NCBI GenBank assembly: GCA_036010905.1
Contig: DASCMH010000004.1
Coordinates: 62,001-126,000 of the forward strand
Length of the DNA: 64,000 bases
Origin: SMWD01 sp002729875
GTDB taxonomy: Bacteria > Pseudomonadota > Gammaproteobacteria > Steroidobacterales > GCA-2729495
Direction: 5' to 3'
Below the pieces are notes generated by a model. The model was not told the DNA's origin, ran no database searches, and was given only the letters and a program-made list of their open reading frames with translations. The translations under genes were made by a program, and so were the position numbers. This document shows positions 57,202 through 64,000 of this stretch, one piece after another. Numbering within the stretch: position 1 is the first letter of the stretch; every line of letters begins with the position of its first letter.

Positions 57202-57517
57202 TAATCACCACCCGCGACAATTGCGGCAAATCGGGCTTGAGGTGATCCCAAATCCATTTTGCCAGCACTTCACTGGTCGGGTTTTCCAGGCCCTCTATGT
57301 CATTCAGATAGTTATGATCAAGCTGGTCGAACAAAGCGGCAAACAATTTCTTGATTTCCCCGTAATCCATAATCCAGCCAAACTCTGGATCGATCTCACC
57401 GGCAACATAAATCCCGCCCTTCCACGAATGACCATGCAAACGGGCGCACTTGTGCCCCGGGGGAACTCGCGGCAACCGATGTGCCGCCTCGAACATAAAC
57501 TCTTTATATATTTCCAT
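57155..57517 (-). CDS. queD: 6-carboxy-tetrahydropterin synthase QueD
   Basis: A 120-residue QueD closely similar to the E. coli protein. Zinc ligands are H13, H28 and H30 (FEAAHRL, CARLHGHSW), and the catalytic cysteine is C24. ETCTSGCIYRG at the C-terminus matches E. coli ETCTAGCIYRG. QueD converts dihydroneopterin triphosphate, the FolE product, to 6-carboxytetrahydropterin on the way to 7-deazaguanine. It is the first gene of the minus-strand operon, and its 3' end overlaps the deaminase. QueE and QueC are not in the window. The chosen start leaves no overlap upstream; 57553 is the longer option. Confidence 0.93.
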   Translation of the reverse strand: MEIYKEFMFEAAHRLPRVPPGHKCARLHGHSWKGGIYVAGEIDPEFGWIMDYGEIKKLFAALFDQLDHNYLNDIEGLENPTSEVLAKWIWDHLKPDLPQLSRVVINETCTSGCIYRGPDD

Positions 57518-57765
57518 GCATCTCTCCAACCCCATCCGTTCACCGGGAGTCACGTCACAAACTTCAATGGTAGGATTACTCCATAGGCTCCGACGCTTTT
57601 TCTGTCGTTGTTATCGTCCGGTCACAGCCAAAAGTGATATTTTGCATCAGTAACGGGGGTCGCGACCACCGGGCAACGGCCATACCGGCTAAAATGTAGA
57701 ATTTGGACGACCGATTACAGGCAAGATACCATGCCTACTCGCTGCACAAAGACCTTTGAAAAATT
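57518..57765. promoter_or_regulatory. Divergent promoter region of the NRPS and F420 operons
   Basis: A 248-bp spacer between queD (minus) and the F420:NADP oxidoreductase gene (plus). GGTCGCGACC at 57658-57667 is a perfect 10-bp palindrome and a possible operator. A TAAAAT near 57688 is a weak -10 candidate for the plus-strand operon. Because the two operons diverge from here, any regulator bound in this stretch could control both. Confidence 0.5.
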
Positions 57766-58440
57766 ATGGAAAAAACCGCTAACATCAAGACTATCAGTAT
57801 CATCGGTGGCACCGGGGCACTCGGCACCGGGCTGGCCAGGCGCTGGGCCCGGGCCGGCTATCGAATCATCATCGGTTCCCGGCAGACCGATAAAGCCGTC
57901 AACTCCGCAGCCGCTCTGCATAAGGATTTGCCGGATGCAGCCTTTGCAGGCCTGCAGAATCGGGCGGCGGCGGCAAAGGGCGATATTGTCATCATGACCG
58001 TGCCGTTTGCATACCAGCGCCCGACCCTTGAGGATATCCGCAGCGAACTGACCGGAAAAATTCTCATCGATACGACCGTACCGCTGGTTCCGCCCAAAGT
58101 TGCACGGGTACAAATGCCCGCCGAAGGCTGCGCCGCAGTAATTGCACAGCAAATCGTCGGTGAAAATGTCACGGTGGTTTCCGCATTTCAAAATGTCGCA
58201 GCCGACCTGATGGCATCCGCTGCCGAGATGGATTGCGATGTACTGGTCGCCGGTGACAAGTTCGCGGCTCGCGAAATCGTCATCCAGCTTGCCGAGCAGG
58301 CAAAATTCAAAGCCTGGCACGCCGGATCGCTCGCCAATTCGGCGGCCATGGAAGCGCTGACGTCGGTGCTGATTTTCATTAACAAACGCTATCCCGGCAG
58401 CCACGCGGGCGTGCGCATGACCGGTATCGCAACACCCTGA
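57766..58440 (+). CDS. npdG: F420-dependent NADP oxidoreductase
   Basis: A 224-residue NADPH:F420 oxidoreductase of the Fno/NpdG family. The Rossmann motif IIGGTGALGTGLARRWA binds the nicotinamide cofactor, GSRQ follows for phosphate contact, and VIMTVPFAYQ plus the terminal KRYPGSHAGVRMTGI are family blocks. It transfers hydride between NADPH and F420. It is the first gene of the F420 operon, directly upstream of cofE, which shows that the cell uses reduced F420. Confidence 0.92.
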   Translation: MEKTANIKTISIIGGTGALGTGLARRWARAGYRIIIGSRQTDKAVNSAAALHKDLPDAAFAGLQNRAAAAKGDIVIMTVPFAYQRPTLEDIRSELTGKILIDTTVPLVPPKVARVQMPAEGCAAVIAQQIVGENVTVVSAFQNVAADLMASAAEMDCDVLVAGDKFAAREIVIQLAEQAKFKAWHAGSLANSAAMEALTSVLIFINKRYPGSHAGVRMTGIATP

Positions 58441-58453
58441 TCCGGGTTCGAAG

Positions 58454-59218
58454 ATGCCGACACCGGCGCTGACTTTTTTCCCGCTCGCTGATCTGCCGCT
58501 GATCGAACCGGGCAACGATCTTGCCGCGCTGCTCATCGAGCACCTCGGCAAGGCCGGGCTTATACCCCAGAATGATGATGTGCTGGTAATTGCGCAAAAA
58601 ATTGTCTCCAAGGCCGAAGACTGTTTTGTCGACCTGCAAGACATAAAACCCTCACCGGAAGCACTCAAGCTGGCCTATAGCAGCGAGAAAGACCCACGGC
58701 TCGCCGAACTGATACTGCGTGAGTCGGCTCGCATCGTACGCGACACGCCCAAAGTCCTGATCGTTGAACATCGCCTCGGTATTGTGCTTGCCAATGCCGG
58801 TATCGACCGATCCAACGTCAACAATGATGAAGACACCGTGCTGCTCCTGCCTGTCGACCCGGATGCATCGGCGCGGCGTTTGAAGGCAACGCTCGATGCA
58901 CACTTTGGCGTCCGCCTCGGTATCGTTATTACTGACAGTGTCGGTCGTCCATGGCGGCTCGGCACAACCGGCATTGCAATCGGCTGCGCGGGTCTTGCAG
59001 CAATGCATGACATGCGCGGGCTTAGCGATATGTTTGGCCGTGTTTTACAGGTAGCTGAAGTAGCGACGGCTGACTGCGTCGCCGGCGCCGCAACATTACT
59101 CATGGGCGAAGGCGCGGAAGCCATCCCGGTGGTGCTGATGAGAGGTCTTCAGGCTGGCAAGCCGGAACAATCAGCGCAAACCATCGTGCGCTCTGCGAAC
59201 GAAAACCTGTTTGAGTGA
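58454..59218 (+). CDS. cofE: F420-0:gamma-glutamyl ligase
   Basis: A 254-residue CofE that adds glutamates to F420-0 using GTP. VIAQKIVSKAED and the ITDSVGRPWRLGTTGIAIG block are conserved. The protein has only the CofE domain; the C-terminal nitroreductase-like domain of actinobacterial FbiB, which reduces dehydro-F420-0, is missing. The gene starts 13 bp after npdG and overlaps cofD. Confidence 0.94.
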   Translation: MPTPALTFFPLADLPLIEPGNDLAALLIEHLGKAGLIPQNDDVLVIAQKIVSKAEDCFVDLQDIKPSPEALKLAYSSEKDPRLAELILRESARIVRDTPKVLIVEHRLGIVLANAGIDRSNVNNDEDTVLLLPVDPDASARRLKATLDAHFGVRLGIVITDSVGRPWRLGTTGIAIGCAGLAAMHDMRGLSDMFGRVLQVAEVATADCVAGAATLLMGEGAEAIPVVLMRGLQAGKPEQSAQTIVRSANENLFE

Positions 59219-60186
59219 ACACCATGCACGGCAATATCGTCGCGCTGACCGGCGGGGTCGGCGGAGCCAAACTGGTTCTCGGCCTAAGCCATATTCTCAA
59301 AGCAGAGCAACTGACCGCAATCGTCAATACAGGTGATGATTTCACCCACCTCGGCTTGCCGATCAGCCCGGATCTCGACACGCTGATGTACACACTGGCC
59401 GGGGTGGTGAACCCTGAAACCGGCTGGGGCTGTAGTGACGAAACCTGGAATTTCATGCAGGCACTAGAACAACTGCAGGCTGAAACCTGGTTCCAGATGG
59501 GTGATCGCGACCTCGCCACTCATGTGGTCCGTGCGCAGTTACTGGCTAAACCGGCGACGTTGACTCAGGTTACACAAACCCTGTGTGAGCACCTGTCGAT
59601 TCGCACCCGGATTTTGCCGATGTCTGATACACCGGTCAGGACACAGGTCCTGACCGACCGCGGTCGCCTCGACTTCCAGCATTATTTTGTGCGCGATCGT
59701 GCTAAACCGATAGTCCAACAACTTGAGTATACGGGGATCGACAAGGCCGCCCCCTCTGCCGCAGCCCTGAGCGCACTGCAAGACCCGCACCTGGCAGGCA
59801 TTGTCATCGCACCATCCAACCCCTACCTGTCGATCGACCCGATCCTCGCCGTACCGGGCATGCGCACCGCGCTGCAAGCCGCCGCCGCACCGCTTGTCGC
59901 TGTATCACCCATCGTCGGCGGCACCGCGCTCAAGGGACCGGCCGCCAAGATAATGAGTGAACTCGGCATCGAGCCCTCTGCAGCAGCGGTTGCCCGACAT
60001 TATGGTGAACTACTCAACGGATTTATTGCTGATGAGCGCGATCGTGATTCGGTTTTCGGGGCGAATAAACCGGACTTGCCATTACAATTTCATGACACCA
60101 TCATGCATACGCTCGATGATAAGATCAGGGTGGCACGTACCACGCTAAACTTCATCCAGTCCATCGGCGGGAACCGGACGGAATAA
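59215..60186 (+). CDS. cofD: 2-phospho-L-lactate (F420-0 precursor) transferase
   Basis: A CofD of ~323 residues that joins the activated lactate- or glycerate-type guanosine diphosphate moiety to Fo, giving F420-0. The LTGGVGGAKLVLGL motif at the N-terminus, VNTGDDFTHLGLPISPDLDT and the VAVSPIVGGTALKGPA block are diagnostic. A GTG at 59215 overlaps the cofE stop; an ATG at 59224 is the alternative start. Confidence 0.95.
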   Translation: MNTMHGNIVALTGGVGGAKLVLGLSHILKAEQLTAIVNTGDDFTHLGLPISPDLDTLMYTLAGVVNPETGWGCSDETWNFMQALEQLQAETWFQMGDRDLATHVVRAQLLAKPATLTQVTQTLCEHLSIRTRILPMSDTPVRTQVLTDRGRLDFQHYFVRDRAKPIVQQLEYTGIDKAAPSAAALSALQDPHLAGIVIAPSNPYLSIDPILAVPGMRTALQAAAAPLVAVSPIVGGTALKGPAAKIMSELGIEPSAAAVARHYGELLNGFIADERDRDSVFGANKPDLPLQFHDTIMHTLDDKIRVARTTLNFIQSIGGNRTE

Positions 60187-60190
60187 ACTA

Positions 60191-60874
60191 TTGTCAGATA
60201 ACACAACAACCTGGGCTCTCGTACCAATCAAGAATTTCACCCGGGCAAAGAGCCGGCTTAGTGCTGCTCTGAACGCAGAGCAGTGCGCGCAACTGGCCAC
60301 CTGCATGGCTGCTGACGTAACCACTGCGCTGCGCAATTGCACCAAGATCGGCCACGTCGTGTGCCTGGGTGAAGACCCGCTGATCAGGGCATTCAGCGCA
60401 GAACATGGCTGTGAATTTATTGCCGAACTGGAAGGCGCCGGGTTATCTGCCAACCTGGATCATGCAGCACGTCAACTGGAGTCAAACGGCGCCCAAACGC
60501 TGTTAATTATACCGGGCGATCTGCCAACCATTACCACTACCGATCTTGATACCTTGCTCAAGGAACATAGTGGAGGGCTGACAATCTGTCCGGCCGACCG
60601 GGACGGCGGCACGAATGCGCTGGTCATATCACCACCGACGGGGATCGGGTTTTTGTTCGGTGAACAAAGTTGCGAACGGCATGTTCAGGCAGCGCAAGCA
60701 GCAGGACTCAATCATCGCATCATTTGCCCGGCCGCTTTCCAGTGTGATATCGATCGACCGACTGACCTCGCACAACTGTGCAACATCAACCCGACCGGGC
60801 ACACGGGCAGATACCTCGATCGGTCAGGGCTGCGCGGGGCATTTAGCCAGCTACTTTTGGCCGCCAGAACATGA
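60191..60874 (+). CDS. cofC: Guanylyltransferase of F420 biosynthesis
   Basis: A 227-residue CofC/FbiD-type nucleotidyltransferase. WALVPIKNFTRAKSRLS is the GTP-binding motif and IIPGDLPTITTTDLDTLL the metal-binding block. The start is a TTG with a CGGA site. It makes the guanylated C3 acid that CofD uses. The acid may be 2-phospholactate, phosphoenolpyruvate or 3-phosphoglycerate; sequence alone does not decide it. The 3' end overlaps fbiC by 4 bp. Confidence 0.9.
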   Translation: MSDNTTTWALVPIKNFTRAKSRLSAALNAEQCAQLATCMAADVTTALRNCTKIGHVVCLGEDPLIRAFSAEHGCEFIAELEGAGLSANLDHAARQLESNGAQTLLIIPGDLPTITTTDLDTLLKEHSGGLTICPADRDGGTNALVISPPTGIGFLFGEQSCERHVQAAQAAGLNHRIICPAAFQCDIDRPTDLAQLCNINPTGHTGRYLDRSGLRGAFSQLLLAART

Positions 60875-63258
60875 AAACCGGCGATCATATAACCGGATCC
60901 ACGGCTCTTGCGGCTCACTATGAAGACCAGCCACTCAATCAACTGATGGCTGCCGCTGCCGGACAACGGGATACCGGCAAGGGCGATATCGTGACCTACT
61001 CACGCAAGGTCTTCATCCCGCTCACTGAACTGTGTCGTAACGTATGCCATTACTGCACCTACGCCAAAACGCCCGGCCGGCTCAAGCAGGCTTACCTGCT
61101 GCCCGAGGAGGTGATAAAGATTGCTGAAGCCGGCAAGGCTGCCGACTGTCGCGAAGCCCTGTTCACGCTTGGCGACAAACCGGAACTGCGTTACGAGACG
61201 GCGCGCAAGGCGCTTAAATCACTGGGGTGCAAAACAACTCTCGACTATGTAAAGCAGATGGCGCAACTTGTTCGTGATGAAACGGGACTGTTGCCGCACC
61301 TGAACCCGGGGGTCCTGCAACGCACAGATTACGTTGAACTGCGTGAAGTCGCCGCATCCATGGGTATCATGCTCGAGTCAACAGCTAAGCGCCTTACGCT
61401 ACGCGATGGCCCGCATTTCGGTTCACCGGACAAACTCCCGCAAACAAGACTCATGTCGATTGCTGCCGCCGGCGCCGCTGACGTCCCGCTGACAACCGGC
61501 ATCCTGATCGGCATTGGCGAATCGCGCCAGGAGCGGATTGACAGTCTTACTGCACTGCTGGAACTGCACGAACGATACGGGCATATCCAGGAAATTATTA
61601 TCCAGAATTTTGTGCCAAAGGCGGGCACAAAAATGCATGCGGTCGCGGCACCAGCCGACGAAGAATTGTTGTGGACGGTTGCAGTCGCCCGCCACATTTT
61701 TGGCCCCGACATGAACCTGCAGGCACCCCCGAATCTGAATGCCGATCTATTACCGGCATTAATTGCCGCCGGCATCAATGACTGGGGTGGGGTATCACCG
61801 ATCACCCCCGATCACGTTAACCCCGAATCACCCTGGCCACACCTGGGTCAGCTTGCCGAACAAACTGCTGCAGCAGGCAAACGTCTGACCCAGCGACTGA
61901 CCATTTATCCGCAATTTGCCCTGCAGGCCGAACGCTGGATTCACCCGGCACTCCATGCCAGCGTACTGCAACATAGTGACAGCGAAGGCTATTCACGTGA
62001 AGATGCGTGGGTTGCGGGTACCGCGATGAAACCACCGTTGCGCATACAACAGATACCTGCCCCGGCGGCAAGCCGGCAACTTGCCGATATCCTGACCCGC
62101 GCCGAGGACGGCCTGACCCTGACGGCAGCGCAAATCGAAACACTGTTTGCGGCACGCGGTGATGACTTTGCCTCTGTGTGTCTGGCCGCTGATGCCGTAC
62201 GTATCGAGCACAGTGGCAACGAAGTAACCTATGCGGTGAACCGCAATATCAACTATACGAATCTGTGTGTCTTCAAATGCAGGTTCTGCGCATTCTCTAA
62301 AGGCAAGACCAGCGAAAACCTGCGCGGTGCGCCTTATGTGCTGGACATGGATGAAATCAGCCGGCGGACGGAAGAAGCCTGGTCCCGCGGGGCTACGGAA
62401 GTTTGCCTGCAGGGCGGCATTCATCCGGCCTATACCGGTCACGCCTACCTGGATATTTGCCGTGCCGTCAAAGATGCTGCACAGGATATGCATATCCATG
62501 CCTTTTCCCCGCTTGAGGTCATGCATGGCGCACAAACACTCGGTAAATCAATCGAAGCCTTTTTGACCGAACTCAAGGCCGCCGGACTGGAGAGTCTGCC
62601 CGGTACTGCCGCCGAGATTCTCGATGATGAAATTCGCCGGGTGATCTGTCCGGACAAACTGGACACTGACGGGTGGTTCAACATCATCTCAACCGCGCAC
62701 AAAATTGGCCTGCAAACTACCGGCACCATCATGTTCGGCCATATCGAAGCGCCGCGTCACTGGGCCGTTCATCTGCTCAGGCTGCGCACACTACAGGAAC
62801 AAACCGGTGGCATTACCGAATTCGTGCCCCTGCCTTTTATTCATATGGAATCGCCCATGTATTATCGCGGCCATGCTCGACGCGGACCTACCTACCGCGA
62901 AACACTGCTGATGCACGCAATCGCACGCCTGGCGCTGAACCCGGTACTCAACAATATCCAGACTTCGTGGGTAAAACTCGGCACGGAGGTAGCAGCGGAT
63001 TGCCTGAATGCCGGCGCGAACGATCTCGGCGGAACACTGATGAACGAATCAATTTCCCGCGCAGCGGGTGCAGATCATGGTCAGGAACTCGCTCCACCAC
63101 TCATGGATGCACTGATCGAAACCCTTGGGCGCACCCCGCGTCAGCGCACAACACTGTATAACACCCCACCGGCAGAGCGGATCAACGCGTCTTACCGTGC
63201 ACGCCCGTTGACGGCAATTCACAACCAGCCGGCAAAATCTTTCAAAGCAGCATCATAA
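60871..63258 (+). CDS. fbiC: Fused FO synthase (CofG-CofH)
   Basis: A 795-residue two-domain radical SAM enzyme making the deazaflavin FO from tyrosine and 5-amino-6-ribitylaminouracil. The CofG half carries the [4Fe-4S] motif CRNVCHYC (C55, C59, C62). The CofH half has CVFKCRFC (C466, C470, C473). The order CofG then CofH matches actinobacterial FbiC; archaea use separate proteins. It is the last gene of the operon. Together with cofC, cofD and cofE it gives a complete set. Confidence 0.96.
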   Translation: MKTGDHITGSTALAAHYEDQPLNQLMAAAAGQRDTGKGDIVTYSRKVFIPLTELCRNVCHYCTYAKTPGRLKQAYLLPEEVIKIAEAGKAADCREALFTLGDKPELRYETARKALKSLGCKTTLDYVKQMAQLVRDETGLLPHLNPGVLQRTDYVELREVAASMGIMLESTAKRLTLRDGPHFGSPDKLPQTRLMSIAAAGAADVPLTTGILIGIGESRQERIDSLTALLELHERYGHIQEIIIQNFVPKAGTKMHAVAAPADEELLWTVAVARHIFGPDMNLQAPPNLNADLLPALIAAGINDWGGVSPITPDHVNPESPWPHLGQLAEQTAAAGKRLTQRLTIYPQFALQAERWIHPALHASVLQHSDSEGYSREDAWVAGTAMKPPLRIQQIPAPAASRQLADILTRAEDGLTLTAAQIETLFAARGDDFASVCLAADAVRIEHSGNEVTYAVNRNINYTNLCVFKCRFCAFSKGKTSENLRGAPYVLDMDEISRRTEEAWSRGATEVCLQGGIHPAYTGHAYLDICRAVKDAAQDMHIHAFSPLEVMHGAQTLGKSIEAFLTELKAAGLESLPGTAAEILDDEIRRVICPDKLDTDGWFNIISTAHKIGLQTTGTIMFGHIEAPRHWAVHLLRLRTLQEQTGGITEFVPLPFIHMESPMYYRGHARRGPTYRETLLMHAIARLALNPVLNNIQTSWVKLGTEVAADCLNAGANDLGGTLMNESISRAAGADHGQELAPPLMDALIETLGRTPRQRTTLYNTPPAERINASYRARPLTAIHNQPAKSFKAAS

Positions 63259-63318
63259 TTATCAGAAGCATTCCCGGACCAGGTGGTGTTGCTCAGCGAC
63301 ACCGAACCAATCCCAGTA

Positions 63319-63356
63319 ACGCCAGCGTGGCGCTCCCTTTGCGATTGGCTTTTTTA
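63319..63356 (+). terminator. Possible terminator after the F420 operon
   Basis: CGCCA at 63320-63324 pairs with TGGCG at 63328-63332 around a GCG loop, and a run of six T follows at 63350-63355. The gap between stem and T-run is longer than usual, so this is only a candidate. Confidence 0.3.
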
Positions 63357-63407
63357 AAGTATAATTCCAATCCTTATCTCCAAGAGCCTCAAAACACTAA
63401 ATCGATA

Positions 63408-63791
63408 ATGGTTAAGTTCATATTTTTGACGGTCCTTTTTTCAGGGATATTGCATGTTTCTACAGCAGAAACATCATACCTGAATACAAAAACCCCAATA
63501 GCCACAGGTATAGACATGATCATTGTCAAAAATCTGGGTTGCTCAACGGTTCTTCCCAACCGAATACAGTTTGAACTTTTTAATAATAGTGCATCGACTA
63601 TATGGGCAAAAATGAAAATACAGGTATTGAATAAAAAAGGAGACACAATTGACAGGTCATTTTTGCCAATCACTTTATCGTCAGGCTCAATGAGAGAATA
63701 CAATTCTATACTTTTGCTCTGCTCAAAGAATCATCGCTACGAATTTAGTTTTACAGATTACAAATTGATCCCCATAAATGCGGTTAAGTAA
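63408..63791 (+). CDS. Small secreted protein of unknown function
   Basis: A 127-residue protein with a hydrophobic N-terminus (VKFIFLTVLFSGILHVSTA), which looks like a cleavable signal peptide. The mature part is rich in Asn, Ser and Lys with two cysteines. The ATG at 63408 is chosen because the longer frame from 63327 places 27 uncharacteristic residues before the signal. The gene is visibly AT-rich compared with the F420 operon. No family is recognised. Confidence 0.6.
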   Translation: MVKFIFLTVLFSGILHVSTAETSYLNTKTPIATGIDMIIVKNLGCSTVLPNRIQFELFNNSASTIWAKMKIQVLNKKGDTIDRSFLPITLSSGSMREYNSILLLCSKNHRYEFSFTDYKLIPINAVK

Positions 63792-63797
63792 TGTGAA

Positions 63798-64000
63798 ATG
63801 AAAAAGTTTGCCTATCTGCTATGTATTCTTGTTGCAATTAACAACAGCCCGTTGTTGGCCAACTCTTTAAAACAAGATCCTGCAACCGTTTTAATAACAG
63901 GATCAAATCGAGGCATTGGTTTGGCATTGGCTGAACATTATGCAAAAGAAGGTTGGAAAGTCATTGCAACCTGTCGCAAACCTAATCAAGCAGTGAAATT
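63798..64000 (+). CDS. SDR-family oxidoreductase with signal peptide (3' truncated by window)
   Basis: The start of a short-chain dehydrogenase. A hydrophobic N-terminus (KKFAYLLCILVAINNSPLLA) looks like a signal peptide or membrane anchor. It is followed by VLITGSNRGIGLALAEHYAKEG with the TGxxxGIG cofactor motif and IATCRKP. An export signal on an NAD(P)-dependent SDR is unusual. It starts 6 bp after the preceding gene, so they may be co-transcribed. The catalytic YxxxK lies beyond the window edge. Confidence 0.75.
   Translation, partial: MKKFAYLLCILVAINNSPLLANSLKQDPATVLITGSNRGIGLALAEHYAKEGWKVIATCRKPNQAVK

Noticed and set aside
36976..57517. Interpreting the NRPS cluster as a siderophore locus because of the ornithine-like code
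   Set aside because: No ornithine hydroxylase, siderophore receptor or iron transporter is visible nearby, so there is no support.

Overview
The window reads as a chromosomal segment of a gammaproteobacterium, most likely an environmental or marine lineage. The evidence is a set of proteins that align well from memory with enterobacterial families: IlvY, CysB, CysG, CysH, QueD, YbdL, YafV, FolE and a CpxR/CpxA-type two-component pair. Two things are unusual for that group: a complete coenzyme F420 biosynthesis operon and a large non-ribosomal peptide synthetase (NRPS) operon that includes GTP/pterin-type genes. No rRNA, tRNA, CRISPR array or intact insertion sequence was seen.

Layout. 1-2.5 kb: end of a response regulator, its histidine kinase and an LCMT-type methyltransferase, followed by a gene-poor gap with an IS3-type remnant. 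2.9-5.5 kb: a Tat-signal UbiD-like decarboxylase and a metallo-beta-lactamase-fold hydrolase. 5.5-7.6 kb: divergent ilvY and ilvC. 7.9-12.9 kb (minus strand): a Rieske oxygenase / thiolase / SDR / methyltransferase operon, a universal stress protein and a GNAT enzyme. 13-15 kb: a methionine aminotransferase / omega-amidase pair. 14.9-17.1 kb: a lipoprotein-like alpha/beta hydrolase and a class I glutamine amidotransferase. 17.1-19.8 kb: copA and a copZ-like chaperone. 19.8-25.5 kb: three related MFS transporters around an aldehyde dehydrogenase. 25.7-29.4 kb: a paraoxonase-like protein, an FG-GAP/ASPIC protein and a CtaB-like prenyltransferase. 29.7-34.8 kb: sulfur assimilation genes (cysH, cysB, cysG, cysK) and a GIY-YIG protein. 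34.8-36.2 kb: an exported amidohydrolase.

The most notable region is 36.3-63.3 kb. On the minus strand, queD, a nucleoside deaminase, a methyltransferase and two NRPS genes overlap one another, and folE follows after a short gap. The two NRPS proteins form a six-module line: A-MT-T, C-A-T, C-A-T, C-A-T, then C-A-T, C-A-T. There is no thioesterase or reductase. My hand-read specificity codes suggest unknown, beta-alanine-like, ornithine-like, unknown, glycine, unknown; the two unknowns in modules 4 and 6 match each other. The starter adenylation domain contains an embedded PRMT-like methyltransferase. Divergently, on the plus strand, lie an F420:NADP oxidoreductase, cofE, cofD, cofC and a fused cofG-cofH (fbiC), which together cover F420 biosynthesis. 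The two operons share a 248-bp intergenic region, so co-regulation or a functional link is possible but unproven.

Two 103-bp palindromic repeats of one family lie at 16.05 and 30.47 kb. The last ~700 bp is visibly AT-richer and carries a small secreted protein and the start of an SDR gene with a signal peptide.
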